In this document: piece by piece, positions 1 to 10,671 of the stretch
How positions within the stretch are numbered: position 1 is the first letter of the stretch
Layout: each line of letters begins with the position of its first letter
NCBI GenBank assembly: GCA_900316955.1
Contig: ONEX01000010.1
Location: 41,246-105,245, forward strand
Direction of reading: 5' to 3'
Length of the DNA: 64,000 nt
From: an uncultured Bacteroidales bacterium
GTDB lineage: Bacteria > Bacteroidota > Bacteroidia > Bacteroidales > UBA932
Notes under the pieces: model-generated
Told to the model about the DNA's origin: nothing
Databases searched by the model: none
The model's input: only the letters and a program-made list of their open reading frames with translations
Made by a program: the position numbers and the translations under genes

Positions 1-98
1 GATGCCAGGAAGGCTTTCAACGCGCGCTCCTCGTCCTCGGTGAGGAGGGCGTCGAACCAGCGCTCGGAAAGGTCTATGTAATATGCCTTATTCTTCAT
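1..98 (-). CDS. Partial hypothetical protein (N-terminus only)
   Basis: A reading frame starts with ATG at 98 and runs off the window edge, giving about 32 residues beginning MKNKAYYIDL and rich in Asp, Glu and Ala. Its start overlaps the 3' end of the upstream sigma-factor gene by 11 nt, so the two are probably translationally coupled. In Bacteroidota the gene directly after an ECF sigma factor is often its anti-sigma factor or a small partner, but too little is present here to assign a function. Confidence 0.6.
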   Translation of the reverse strand, partial: MKNKAYYIDLSERWFDALLTEDEERALKAFLA

Positions 99-564
99 GG
101 TATCGTTTTCTGTATTGTTCTCGAATGGTTTTTCGGGCTCTGGAGAGTTGCATCCGTACAGCAGGGGGCTGCATGCCTAGATCTTCTGCTATCTTTTCCA
201 AAGTGACACCTTCGTATTCGTGCCGCCGGATGATTTGTCTCTGGATATCGGTCAATGCTGTAGTGACCATCTCCTCGACCTGCCGGAACCGTGTCTCCAG
301 GTCTTCGGTATCTTCTTCCGGCAGGTCTCCCGCGAGCGGTACCGTCTTTCGCTTCCGGAGCTGGTCGATGGACACGTTCCGCACCGTCCTGGTCAACAGT
401 GCTTCCGCCTCCTTTTCGTTCCGCACCGGGTAGCGCCCCCAAAGTTTCAAGAAAGCGTCCTGCAAGGCATCCTCGGCCGCTTCTGCGTCCGCGAGCACTT
501 TCCCCGCCCGAGCCTTCAGCCGCAGTCGGATCCGCTGGTATGTCTCTGTCAGGATGTCTGCCAT
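88..564 (-). CDS. RNA polymerase ECF-type sigma factor
   Basis: A 158-residue sigma-70-family protein of the extracytoplasmic-function class, expected to direct core RNA polymerase to a small regulon. The N-terminal half carries the region-2 pattern (AAEDALQDAFLKLW, then VRNVSIDQLRKR). The C-terminal half carries region 4 with a helix-turn-helix (RRHEYEGVTLEKIAEDLGM, then AVRMQLSRARKTIREQ). The start at 564 (MADILTE) is preferred over an upstream in-frame start at 657 because the extra 31 residues form an unlikely hydrophobic leader and the usual domain begins here. The following gene overlaps its stop by 11 nt. A weak -7-like box (CATCTTTG on the minus strand) lies at 591-598. Confident as an ECF sigma factor; the regulon is unknown. 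Confidence 0.93.
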   Translation of the reverse strand: MADILTETYQRIRLRLKARAGKVLADAEAAEDALQDAFLKLWGRYPVRNEKEAEALLTRTVRNVSIDQLRKRKTVPLAGDLPEEDTEDLETRFRQVEEMVTTALTDIQRQIIRRHEYEGVTLEKIAEDLGMQPPAVRMQLSRARKTIREQYRKRYHEE

Positions 565-661
565 CTTGTTGTTTCTCTGCCCTTTAAACGCAAAGATGGA
601 CAAAATGTAACAAGAAACACATAAAATACCTACTGAAACAACACAAGTTATCAACAATCCC

Positions 662-847
662 TTGCAGATTGCGGGCGGCGTCGTGCCCTATGGACCGGAG
701 AATCGGGAAGTGGTGGCCGTCAAGGGGCTCGATCATTTCGTCATCGAGGTGCTGTACCTGCTGCGAAACCCTTTCAAGGCAAAGATCTGTTACCCGGGCG
801 ACTACCCGTGGAGTTCGGTCGGAATGTACTTTTCCAGGCGCGGCCCG
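662..847 (+). pseudogene. Fragment of a REP-associated tyrosine (Y1, IS200-like) transposase
   Basis: An open frame of about 62 codons encodes the signature C-terminal segment of RAYT/Y1_Tnp proteins: YLLRNPFKAKI followed by DYPWSSVGMYF. This corresponds to the family pattern Y-x-x-RNPxKAxx ... DYPWSS. The catalytic HUH motif and the nucleophilic tyrosine region are absent and there is no proper start codon, so this is a decayed 3' portion. It runs directly into the 3' end of the convergent ABC-F gene, suggesting truncation by a rearrangement. Its interest lies in the REP-like palindromes spread through this window (see repeats), which RAYT enzymes are known to mobilise in other bacteria. Confidence 0.65.
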
Positions 848-2635
848 TCAAATCTCCGACAATTCCAGCCAGCGGAGCTCTTTTTCGTCGATGATGTCTT
901 GGAGTTCGCCGTAGCGGGTGGAGGCGGTTTGGAGCTCGGTGGGAGAGAGGGTGCCGGAGGAGAGTTTGGCCTCGAGGTCGGCCTTTTCGGCTTCCAGGCG
1001 GGGAAGTTCCTCGTCCAGGGCCTTGAGTTCCTGCTGCTCTTTCCAGGTGAGTTTGCGCTTTTTAGATTCCTTCGCTGCGCTCGGAATGGCAGTTTGCCTC
1101 GGCTTCTCTTCCTTCTGGGCCGCCTTCTGCGCCGCTTCGTAGTCCTTGATGAAGGTGCGGTATTCGGTGTAGTTGCCGATGAAGTCCTTGACGACGCCGT
1201 CGCCGCAGAAGACGAAGAGGTGGTCCACCAGGCGGTCCAGGAAGTGGCGGTCGTGGGAGACGATGATCAGCGAGCCCTTGAACTCCAGCAGGTATTCTTC
1301 CAGGATATCCAGGGTGACGATGTCCAGGTCGTTCGTGGGCTCGTCCAGGATGAGGAAATTGGGCTGCTGCAGGAGGATGGTCAACAGGTACAGCCGCCGC
1401 CTTTCGCCGCCGGAGAGCCGCGAGACGGGGTTCATCCACATGTCGTGCGGGAACAGGAACCGCTCCAGCAGGTGCGTGCTCGGGACGGTGTCCATCACCG
1501 TCTGGTCCGGGTCGAACTGCATGCCGGCCTGGTGGTAGTAGCCGATCTTCAGCGATTCGCCGAGGTCCACGATGCCGGTCATCTGCCCGCCCATCGACGG
1601 GTTCCATTTCCCGGTGATGAGGTTCAGGAAGGTGGTCTTCCCGGCGGCGTTCCGGCCGACGATCCCCACGCGCTCATACCGCTGGAAATTGTAGCTGAAG
1701 TGGCTCAGGTAGCATTTGTCCTCCCACCAGAAGGAAACGTCCTTGCAGTTGATGACCTTGTTGCCGAGGTAGGTGCCTTTGATCTGGATTTCGGACATGT
1801 CCACCTGCTTGGACACATAGGTGTCCTCGGCCCGCTCCTTCAGCTCCCAGAAGGCCTGCTTGCGGTATTTGGCCTTGCCGGTGCGGGCGCACGGGGAGGC
1901 GTGCATCCATTCCAGCTCCCGCCGGAGGACGTTCCGGACCTTGTCCGTCTCCGCGTTGTAATTGTCGATGCGCTCCTGCCGCTTCTCGAGGAAGTTCATG
2001 TAGTCGCCGCGGTAGATATAGACCTTGCCCCGGTCCATCTCCATCACCGTGTTGCACACGCGGTCCAGGAAATAGCGGTCGTGCGTGACCATGAACAGGG
2101 TGCTCCGGGCGTGCTTGAGATGCTGCTCCAGGAACTCGATGGCGTCGATGTCCAGGTGGTTCGTGGGCTCGTCCATGATGTAGAAATCGGCCTCGGAAGC
2201 GAGCATTTGGGTAAGCGCCACCCGCTTGACTTCACCGCCGGAGAGGTCTTTCATCGGCTTATCCCAGTCCGTGAGGGAGAACTGCGTCAGGAGCCGCTGC
2301 ACCCGGCGCTCGTACTCCCACAGATGGTCCTGGTCCAGGTGCTCCGTCCATTCGGTGGACCCGTCCATGATCTGCCGGAAGATGCTCTTCTCGGGGTCGT
2401 AGGCGTATTCCTGCTCCAGGAAAGCGATGCGGATGTCCTTGAGGAACAGGATCTTCCCGCCGCTGTCGGACTTGTCCTTGCCGGCGAGGATCCGCAGCAG
2501 GGAGGTCTTCCCGGTGCCGTTCGGCGCGATGAGCGCGACCTTGTCGCCCTCGTTGATGTTGAAGTCGATATGCTCGAACAGCACCTTGGGGCCGTACGAC
2601 TTGGAAATGTTCTCGATCTGCAGGTAACTTGCCAT
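848..2635 (-). CDS. ABC-F family ATP-binding protein (Uup-like)
   Basis: A soluble protein of 595 residues with two ATP-binding cassettes and no membrane segments, the ABC-F layout associated with ribosome or translation functions. The first cassette has Walker A APNGTGKT at about 37-44, signature LSGGE at 131-135 and Walker B YIMDEP. The second has Walker A GRNAAGKT at about 327-334, signature LSGGE, and FLILDEP. The C-terminal roughly 90 residues are Lys/Glu-rich and predicted coiled coil, as in Uup. Residues about 515-524 (IPSAAKESKK) of the linker to that coiled coil are encoded by a copy of the 28-nt palindromic repeat. A -7 box lies only 7 nt upstream of the ATG, so the mRNA is probably nearly leaderless. 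Confidence 0.93.
   Translation of the reverse strand: MASYLQIENISKSYGPKVLFEHIDFNINEGDKVALIAPNGTGKTSLLRILAGKDKSDSGGKILFLKDIRIAFLEQEYAYDPEKSIFRQIMDGSTEWTEHLDQDHLWEYERRVQRLLTQFSLTDWDKPMKDLSGGEVKRVALTQMLASEADFYIMDEPTNHLDIDAIEFLEQHLKHARSTLFMVTHDRYFLDRVCNTVMEMDRGKVYIYRGDYMNFLEKRQERIDNYNAETDKVRNVLRRELEWMHASPCARTGKAKYRKQAFWELKERAEDTYVSKQVDMSEIQIKGTYLGNKVINCKDVSFWWEDKCYLSHFSYNFQRYERVGIVGRNAAGKTTFLNLITGKWNPSMGGQMTGIVDLGESLKIGYYHQAGMQFDPDQTVMDTVPSTHLLERFLFPHDMWMNPVSRLSGGERRRLYLLTILLQQPNFLILDEPTNDLDIVTLDILEEYLLEFKGSLIIVSHDRHFLDRLVDHLFVFCGDGVVKDFIGNYTEYRTFIKDYEAAQKAAQKEEKPRQTAIPSAAKESKKRKLTWKEQQELKALDEELPRLEAEKADLEAKLSSGTLSPTELQTASTRYGELQDIIDEKELRWLELSEI
1063..1090 (+). repeat. 28-nt palindromic repeat copy inside ABC-F gene (diverged)
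   Basis: The 28 nt fit the dispersed frame nAGAT-arm-loop-arm-ATGACG (here ending ATGGC), with arms ATTCC and GGAAT around TTCGCTGCGCT. It lies in-frame in the linker before the C-terminal coiled coil of the ABC-F protein. This is one of the more diverged copies. Confidence 0.5.
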
Positions 2636-2642
2636 GGGAAGA

Positions 2643-2650
2643 CAAAGATA
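2643..2650 (-). promoter_or_regulatory. Promoter -7 box of ABC-F gene
   Basis: TATCTTTG on the minus strand matches the Bacteroidota -7 element TAnnTTTG exactly. Only 7 nt separate it from the ATG at 2635, implying a leaderless or nearly leaderless transcript. Confidence 0.7.
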
Positions 2651-2662
2651 CGCATTTTCCGC

Positions 2663-2695
2663 AAAAAACGAGGCCGCCCCGAAGGACGGCCTCGC
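2663..2695 (-). terminator. Rho-independent terminator of GH10-CE1 gene
   Basis: On the minus strand a GC-rich stem (GCGAGGCCGTCC paired with GGGCGGCCTCG around TTCG) is followed by six T residues. It begins about 18 nt after the stop codon of the xylanase gene. Confidence 0.85.
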
Positions 2696-2712
2696 AGTAG
2701 GTTAGGTTCAGT

Positions 2713-5025
<2,313 letters not shown>

Positions 5026-5034
5026 TTACACTTA

Positions 5035-5065
5035 CAAATATAGTCTTTTTGTATGAAAAACCAAA
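5035..5065 (-). promoter_or_regulatory. Promoter of GH10-CE1 gene
   Basis: On the minus strand TTTG (5062-5065) is followed after 19 nt by TATATTTG (5035-5042), a full match to the Bacteroidota primary promoter. The leader to the ATG is about 35 nt. Confidence 0.8.
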
Positions 5066-5093
5066 ACCCGAACTAAAAAAAACGTTTTTCGCG

Positions 5094-6326
5094 TTATTGC
5101 CAGCGCTTTTCGGCTTTTTCGACTTCGCGGCGGAGGGAGGCGGGGAGGTTGTCCACGCAGCGGTTGCATTTCATTTCCAGGGTGTACATGCGGGCGATGC
5201 AGTAGTTGGAGTGGCCGCAGGCGCTGCAGGTGGCGGCTCCCGTGCGGAGCTTGTTGACGAAGTCGGTGTCGTGCACCAGGGCGCGGGCCATCTGGAGGCC
5301 CTGGAAGCCGGCGGCGAGCACTTCTTCCATCTTGGCGAGCGAGGTGAGGCCGCCCACGTAGATGAGCGGCAGCCTGACCGCCTCGCGGAACTGCTTCGCA
5401 TCCTCCAGGAAATAGCCTTCCCGGTAGGGGACGGTGGGGATGACCAGGCGGCCGGCCAGGTGCAGGAAGGCCTGCAGCCACCAGAACTTGCGCGTGTCCA
5501 TGTAATAGGCCATCGTCCGGATGGGCATGGCCCCGCGCATCACTTCCATCGGCGCCTTGCTCACGAAGCCGGCGGACAGGACGAGCGCGTGCACGCCCAG
5601 CCGTTCCAGCTCCCGGGCGACCTCCAGGCATTCCGCCCGCTGCATTCCGCGCTTGAAGCCGTCGTGCATGTTCATCTTGACGACGACGCCCATGTCGTTT
5701 CCGGCGTGTTCCATCACCCGGCGGATGACCCGCTGCATGAACCGCATCCGGTTCTGCAGCGAGCCGCCGTACTCGTCGCGCCGGTGGTTCGTGTAGGGGG
5801 AGAGGAACTGGCTGATGAGGTAGCCGTGGCCGGCGTGGATCTCCACGCAGTCGAAACCTGCCTCGCGGGCGAGGTCCACCGCCTTTCCGAAATCTTCCAC
5901 CAGCGCATCGATCTCGGGGACCTTCAGCCCCCGGACGAAGGTCGGGGAATACAGGTTGAAGCCCGAGGACGCGCCCACGGGCATGCAGCCGCAGGTGGCC
6001 CGGTGCGTCATGTTGCCGCAGTGGCCCAGCTGGATGGAGCACTTGGCGCCTTCCGCATGGACGGCGTCAGTGATCCGCTTCAGGCCGGGAACGATCTCCG
6101 GCCGCATCCACAGCTGGCCGTCGAAGGACAGGCCGCTGCGGTTCACGGACGCGTAGGCGAGGGTGGTCATGCCCACGCCGCCCCGCGCCACGGCGACGTG
6201 GTAGTCATACAGGTCCTGCGACGGGGCGTTGCCGTAGGCCATGTTCTCGAAGGCCGCCGAACGGATCACCCGGTTGCGGAGGGTGACCGGGCCGATCGTG
6301 ACGGGTGTGAAGACGGGAGAGTCCAT
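5094..6326 (-). CDS. NADH:flavin oxidoreductase, Old Yellow Enzyme family
   Basis: A 410-residue cytoplasmic TIM-barrel FMN enzyme that reduces activated C=C bonds with NAD(P)H. The family motif EIHAGHGYLISQFLSP with following RRDEYGGSLQNR is present, and substrate/FMN residues are recognisable (SIQLGHCG, VYVGG-like IYVGG, MARALVHD). The C-terminus has clustered cysteines (CSACGHSNYC, then MKCNRC), as in OYE relatives with a 4Fe-4S site, although the second flavin/NAD domain of the long BaiCD/BaiH type is absent. It starts 3 nt after the stop of the steroid-reductase-like gene and is the last gene of the GH3 operon. The substrate cannot be read from sequence; pairing with the neighbour suggests an enone. 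Confidence 0.88.
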   Translation of the reverse strand: MDSPVFTPVTIGPVTLRNRVIRSAAFENMAYGNAPSQDLYDYHVAVARGGVGMTTLAYASVNRSGLSFDGQLWMRPEIVPGLKRITDAVHAEGAKCSIQLGHCGNMTHRATCGCMPVGASSGFNLYSPTFVRGLKVPEIDALVEDFGKAVDLAREAGFDCVEIHAGHGYLISQFLSPYTNHRRDEYGGSLQNRMRFMQRVIRRVMEHAGNDMGVVVKMNMHDGFKRGMQRAECLEVARELERLGVHALVLSAGFVSKAPMEVMRGAMPIRTMAYYMDTRKFWWLQAFLHLAGRLVIPTVPYREGYFLEDAKQFREAVRLPLIYVGGLTSLAKMEEVLAAGFQGLQMARALVHDTDFVNKLRTGAATCSACGHSNYCIARMYTLEMKCNRCVDNLPASLRREVEKAEKRWQ

Positions 6327-6329
6327 AGG

Positions 6330-7100
6330 TCAATAGATGAACGGGATGATGCGCTTGACTTTCCGGGTGTCCAGCTGCTCCGGGAATTCCCGGTTGTACA
6401 GGTCATAGATCCGGGCGGCCCGGGGCGCCAGGTTGGCGAAGGTCCACAGCGAGAAGACGGCGCCGGCCCAGGACCAGGTGAGGATGGCGAATCCGGTCCA
6501 TTCCAGCCATTCCCCGAAGTAGTTGGCGCTGGTCACGTAGCGGAACAGGCCGCCCTGGGGCAGGTAATGGGCCGTGTCGCCCGGCTTGCGGAGGTTCCGG
6601 ATGATCCCGTCGGACTGGATGTTGACATACATCCCCGCGAAGAAAAGCAGCGTTCCCGCGATGAAAGGCAGGCTGAGCAGCCAGGAGGCCGGATACCGGT
6701 CCGCGGGGGAGACATAGAAGATCCAGCCTCCCTGCATGAACGCGTTGAGCGTGTTGAACAGCGCGCCCATGATGACGATGGCCCAGGGCATGCGGTTGTG
6801 GCCGTGCATGTGCCGGGGAAAGACGAACGAGCGGTGGAAATAGTGGACCTCGAACAGCGCGAGGAACACGAGCCGCACGAGATCCGTCCGCCGGTCGGAG
6901 AACCACCAAAGCGCCAGCATCGCGATGAACACCGGCGCCTCCATCAGGACCCACCCCACGTGGTTGTCCATGGAGGGGCCCCATCTGGGGTTGTAGAACT
7001 TGCCGTAGCCGGCGTCGATGAAGTACAGCCCCAGGAAGATGAAGACGGCCACGATGGCCATCACGGCGAGGAAGATGTTGAACGTCGAGACGAGGCTCAT
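6330..7100 (-). CDS. Membrane 3-oxo-5-alpha-steroid 4-dehydrogenase (SRD5A) family protein
   Basis: A 256-residue polytopic membrane protein with six or seven hydrophobic segments. Its C-terminal half strongly resembles eukaryotic steroid 5-alpha-reductases: NIQSDGIIRNLRKPGDT (about 160-176), then FRYVTSANYFGEWLEW (about 186-201), WTFANLAPRA and a terminal IIPFIY. An upstream HYFHRSFVFP (about 86-95) also matches the family. These enzymes use NADPH to reduce the C4-C5 double bond of 3-oxo-4-ene steroids. It sits between a CE1 esterase and an OYE reductase in one operon, spaced 10 and 3 nt. Family assignment is strong; steroid as the true substrate is inference. Confidence 0.85.
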   Translation of the reverse strand: MSLVSTFNIFLAVMAIVAVFIFLGLYFIDAGYGKFYNPRWGPSMDNHVGWVLMEAPVFIAMLALWWFSDRRTDLVRLVFLALFEVHYFHRSFVFPRHMHGHNRMPWAIVIMGALFNTLNAFMQGGWIFYVSPADRYPASWLLSLPFIAGTLLFFAGMYVNIQSDGIIRNLRKPGDTAHYLPQGGLFRYVTSANYFGEWLEWTGFAILTWSWAGAVFSLWTFANLAPRAARIYDLYNREFPEQLDTRKVKRIIPFIY

Positions 7101-7110
7101 GGCGCGCAGG

Positions 7111-8247
7111 CTACTTGAACAGCTTCTGCGCGAAGATGGTCAGGTAAATGCGCCAGTTGCGCCAGATGTGGCCGCCGTCGGACTCGTAGTACTCGCAGGG
7201 ATAGCCGTGCTGGTCGCAGTAGTCCTTCAGGATGAGGGAGTTGCGCTTGACGCCGTCGTCCTTGCCGACGCCGATCCAGAAGAGCTTGGGCTTGGCGGCG
7301 AAGAGGGCGGCGAGCTCCGGATCGTTGTCCCCGCTGGGGACGGCGACGCCGGAGAACTGGCCCACGTAGCCGAAGGTGCCGGGATAGCGGCGGGCGAGGC
7401 GGGAAGACTGGCGGCCGCCCATGGACAGGCCGGCGACGGCGCGGGAATAGCCGTCCTTCTTCACGCGGTAGTGCTTCTCGATGAACTTCATGACGTCCGG
7501 GAAGCTCTCCTCGATCTCGGCCGTGGAGTCGGAGCGGCTGTTCGCCATCGTGGGCTGGAACATGTTCACGGCGGCGCCCGGCGAGGCGCTGTTGAAGTAC
7601 ACACCGTTCGGCATCACGACGAGCATCGGCTGGGCCTTGCCCTCGGCGATGAGGTTGTCCATGATCTGGGCCGTGCGGCCGAGGTCGAGCCAGGCGTCCT
7701 CGTCGCCGCCGGAGCCGTGCAGGAGGTACAGCACCGGGTATTTCGCCTTGGGGCTGTCCTCGTAACCGGCCGGGGTGTACACGGACAGGCGGCGCTTCAT
7801 GCCCAGGGTGGGGCTGTCGTACCAGACGTGGGACACGGTGCCGTGCGGAACGTCATGGACCTCATAGTACCAGCCCTTGTCGCCCTTTTCGGCGCTGAGG
7901 GTGAAGATGTTGGTCCAGGTGGCGATGTCGCGGTTCTGGTAGATGTTGTTCGGGTCCATGGTCCGGACGCCGTCCACGATGAAGCTGTAGGAGTACAGCT
8001 CGCCGGTGAGCGGTTCCGTCGTGTAGGTCCACATCCCGTCGCGGCCCTCCTTCATGTCCACGCGCCCGGGCAGGAAGTCGCCCTGGAGCTGCACGGTGAC
8101 GGCCTTGGGGCCGCGGTAGCGGAAGGTGACCGTGTGGTCGGGGTTGATTTCGGGGGAGGTGATGCCCGAAGCCGGGCCCAGCGCCTGCTGGGCGGAGGCG
8201 GCGGCGCCCATGAGGAGCGCCGCTGCCAGGATGAGGGTTCGTTTCAT
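7111..8247 (-). CDS. Secreted CE1-family esterase (feruloyl/acetyl xylan esterase type)
   Basis: A 378-residue protein with a signal peptide (about 1-20, ending ASAQ), an N-terminal immunoglobulin-like/CBM48-like sandwich (about 30-120) and a CE1 esterase domain (about 130-378). The nucleophile is Ser275 (AGLSMGG), the oxyanion region is YLLHGSGGDEDAW, and the probable catalytic His360 lies in GGHIWRNW. The layout equals the esterase half of the nearby GH10 fusion, so it likely removes ester side groups from xylan in the periplasm or outside. Second gene of the operon: 4 nt after the GH3 gene and 10 nt before the steroid-reductase-like gene. Confidence 0.92.
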   Translation of the reverse strand: MKRTLILAAALLMGAAASAQQALGPASGITSPEINPDHTVTFRYRGPKAVTVQLQGDFLPGRVDMKEGRDGMWTYTTEPLTGELYSYSFIVDGVRTMDPNNIYQNRDIATWTNIFTLSAEKGDKGWYYEVHDVPHGTVSHVWYDSPTLGMKRRLSVYTPAGYEDSPKAKYPVLYLLHGSGGDEDAWLDLGRTAQIMDNLIAEGKAQPMLVVMPNGVYFNSASPGAAVNMFQPTMANSRSDSTAEIEESFPDVMKFIEKHYRVKKDGYSRAVAGLSMGGRQSSRLARRYPGTFGYVGQFSGVAVPSGDNDPELAALFAAKPKLFWIGVGKDDGVKRNSLILKDYCDQHGYPCEYYESDGGHIWRNWRIYLTIFAQKLFK

Positions 8248-8251
8248 ATCG

Positions 8252-10549
8252 TTACTTCATTAAGAGCACGCGGTGGGCGGGCGTCTCCGCAGCGGCGGCC
8301 TCGGCGGTCGCGGTGCAGCGGATGTCGCGGGAAGAGGCGCCGAACAGGAAGGTGTAGGTGCCGGCGTCCACCTTCCAGGCGGAGGCTTCCTCGTCGAAGG
8401 AGGCGAGCTCGGAGGTCGGGAAGGTGAGGGTGAGCTCCTGGCTTTCGCCCGGGGCGAGTTCCTTGGTCTTGCCGTAGGCCTTGAGTTCCTTGACCGGCTT
8501 GTCCAGGGTGCCGGCCGGGGCGCTCACGTACAGCTGGACGGCTTCCTTGCCGGCCACGGAGCCGGTGTTCTTGACGGTCACCTTCGCGGTGACGGTCGTG
8601 CCGTCGTTGGCGACAGCCGGGGCGCTGTACTCGAAGGTGGTGTAGCTGAGGCCGTAGCCGAACGGGTAGGAGACGGGGAGATTCTGCTTGTCGAACCAGC
8701 GGTATCCCACGTAGATGCCCTCTTCGTACCGGGTCACGTCCACGTCCTTCTGGCCGATGTCTTCGCGGCGGTTCGTGAAGTACACGCCGGTGTCGGAGTC
8801 GATCGGGAAGTTCGCGCTGGAAGCGTGGTCCATCAGGTTCACCGGGAAGGTCATCGGGAGCTTGCCGGACGGGCTCTTCGCGCCGGTGAGGATGTCGGTG
8901 ACGGAGTTGCCGCCTTCCTGACCCGCCTGCCAGGCGAGGAGGACGGCGTCCGGAACGTTCTTCCAGGAGGCGGTCTCGATGACGCCGCCGATGTTCAGCA
9001 CGACGATGACCTTCTTGCCCTTCGCGTGGAAGGCGGCGGTCACCTTGTTCAGCAGTTCGCGCTCCTTGGGGGAGAGGACGAAGTCGGCGCTGGTGCGGTC
9101 GAAGAACTCGCCGGAGTTGCGGCCGAAGGTGATGATCGCGACGTCATTGGCCTTGGCGGAGGCGGCCAGCTCGGCGTTGCCGGGAACGAGCTCGGCCGGG
9201 CGCGGCGTGGGGTAGAAGGCGGAGAGGCCGTCGTCGGGCAGGCTGGCCTTGTAGGCGGCCGCCTCGTCGGCGATGTGCTTCAGGGTGGCTTCCTTGTTGC
9301 TTTCGTCCACGTTGAAGCCGGCGTTCTTGAGTCCGTCCAGGAGGGACACCGTGTAGGCGCGGTTCACGTTGCCTGAACCGGTGCCGCCGGCGATGAAGTC
9401 GAAGGAGGTGCAGCCGAACACGGCCACGTTCTTGACGTCCTTCAGGGGCAGGATGCCCTTGTTCTCGAGGAGGACCATGCCTTCCAGCGCGCTCTGGCGG
9501 GTGACGGCGGCATGGGCCTTCAGGTCAGGCTTGTTGGAGTAGGCGTACCCCTTGGCCTTCGGGCTGCGGGCGACGAGTTCCAGGCAGCGGCGGACGCAGA
9601 CGTCGAGTTCGGCCTCGGAAAGGCTGCCGTCCTTGATGGCATTCAGGATCTGCTCGTACTGCAGGTCGGTGCCCGGCTGGAGCATGTCGTTGCCGGCGGC
9701 GATCTGCTCGGCGCCGTTGTCACCGCCGTACCAGTCGGTCATCACGAGGCCCTTGAAGCCCCATTCGTCGCGGAGGACGGTGGTCTGCAGGTCCTTGCTC
9801 TGGGAGGTGTAGGTGCCGTTGATCTTGTTGTAGGAGCTCATCACGGTCCAGGGATCGGATTCCTTAACGGTGATCTCGAAGCCCTTGAGGTAGATCTCGC
9901 GCTGGGCGCGGGGGGAGATGACGGCGTTGTTGCCGGTGCGGTTCGTCTCCTGGTTGTTGTAGGCGAAGTGCTTGATGGAGGTGCCCACGTCGTTGCTCTG
10001 GACGCCGCGCACATAGGCGGCCGCGGTCTTGCCGGCGACCACCGGATCCTCGGAATAGTACTCGAAGTTGCGGCCGTTCAGCGGGTTGCGGTGGATGTTC
10101 AGGGCCGGAGCGAGATAGACGTCGGCGCCGTACTCGTGGACCTCTTCACCCATGGCCTTGCCCACGTTCTCCACCAGTTCCTGGTTCCAGGTCGAGGCCA
10201 GGAGGGTGCCGATGGGGAAGTGCGTGCAGTAGTAGGTGTTCTCGTCGCCTTCGCGGGTCGGGTCGATGCGGAGGCCGGCGGGGCCGTCGGCGAGGACGAT
10301 GGACGGGATGCCCAGCCGCTCGATGGGATAGGTGGTGCCGGCGGCGCCGGGGACGATCTTCTTCGTGGCGCCCACGACGGCGGACTCGCCGTTCGCGCCG
10401 GCCATGCCGGTGCCGATGACGAAATGGACCTTCTCCTCGAGGGTCATGGCCTTGAGGACCTTGTCAATGGAGTCTTTTCCGAGCTGGGGCTCGCTCTTGC
10501 AGCCGGCGAGGGCCAGGACTGCGGCGCTGATGAGCATGATTTTCTTCAT
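8252..10549 (-). CDS. GH3 beta-glucosidase/beta-xylosidase lipoprotein
   Basis: A 765-residue exo-glycosidase. A lipobox (LAGC, Cys17) suggests membrane anchoring. The GH3 barrel covers about 25-330 with nucleophile Asp272 (GLVMTDWYG) and the substrate-binding KHFAYNNQETNR stretch. The alpha/beta sandwich follows (about 355-590), with a C-terminal fibronectin III-like domain (about 640-750). First gene of a minus-strand operon continuing with CE1 esterase, SRD5A-like enzyme and OYE. Xylo- or gluco-oligosaccharides are plausible substrates from context; the exact specificity is not visible. Confidence 0.93.
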   Translation of the reverse strand: MKKIMLISAAVLALAGCKSEPQLGKDSIDKVLKAMTLEEKVHFVIGTGMAGANGESAVVGATKKIVPGAAGTTYPIERLGIPSIVLADGPAGLRIDPTREGDENTYYCTHFPIGTLLASTWNQELVENVGKAMGEEVHEYGADVYLAPALNIHRNPLNGRNFEYYSEDPVVAGKTAAAYVRGVQSNDVGTSIKHFAYNNQETNRTGNNAVISPRAQREIYLKGFEITVKESDPWTVMSSYNKINGTYTSQSKDLQTTVLRDEWGFKGLVMTDWYGGDNGAEQIAAGNDMLQPGTDLQYEQILNAIKDGSLSEAELDVCVRRCLELVARSPKAKGYAYSNKPDLKAHAAVTRQSALEGMVLLENKGILPLKDVKNVAVFGCTSFDFIAGGTGSGNVNRAYTVSLLDGLKNAGFNVDESNKEATLKHIADEAAAYKASLPDDGLSAFYPTPRPAELVPGNAELAASAKANDVAIITFGRNSGEFFDRTSADFVLSPKERELLNKVTAAFHAKGKKVIVVLNIGGVIETASWKNVPDAVLLAWQAGQEGGNSVTDILTGAKSPSGKLPMTFPVNLMDHASSANFPIDSDTGVYFTNRREDIGQKDVDVTRYEEGIYVGYRWFDKQNLPVSYPFGYGLSYTTFEYSAPAVANDGTTVTAKVTVKNTGSVAGKEAVQLYVSAPAGTLDKPVKELKAYGKTKELAPGESQELTLTFPTSELASFDEEASAWKVDAGTYTFLFGASSRDIRCTATAEAAAAETPAHRVLLMK

Positions 10550-10585
10550 ATCGTAAGTAATGGTTTCAGTGTCTTATATGTTCGG

Positions 10586-10593
10586 CAAAGATA
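10586..10593 (-). promoter_or_regulatory. Promoter -7 box of GH3-CE1-SRD5A-OYE operon
   Basis: TATCTTTG on the minus strand, 36 nt upstream of the GH3 start codon. No clear TTTG -33 element at standard spacing. Confidence 0.65.
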
Positions 10594-10646
10594 CGGAGAA
10601 TCTCGAAATCCTTTCTTATTTGCATGTTCAATTATTATTTCCGATG

Positions 10647-10670
10647 TTTGTATTTGGTAATTGATACAAA
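10647..10670. promoter_or_regulatory. Inverted repeat in front of GH43 gene
   Basis: TTTGTAT and ATACAAA form perfect 7-nt arms separated by 10 nt and end 1 nt before the GH43 ATG. It could be an operator or a hairpin over the start codon; no exact -7 box was found for this gene. Confidence 0.35.
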
Positions 10671-10671
10671 T

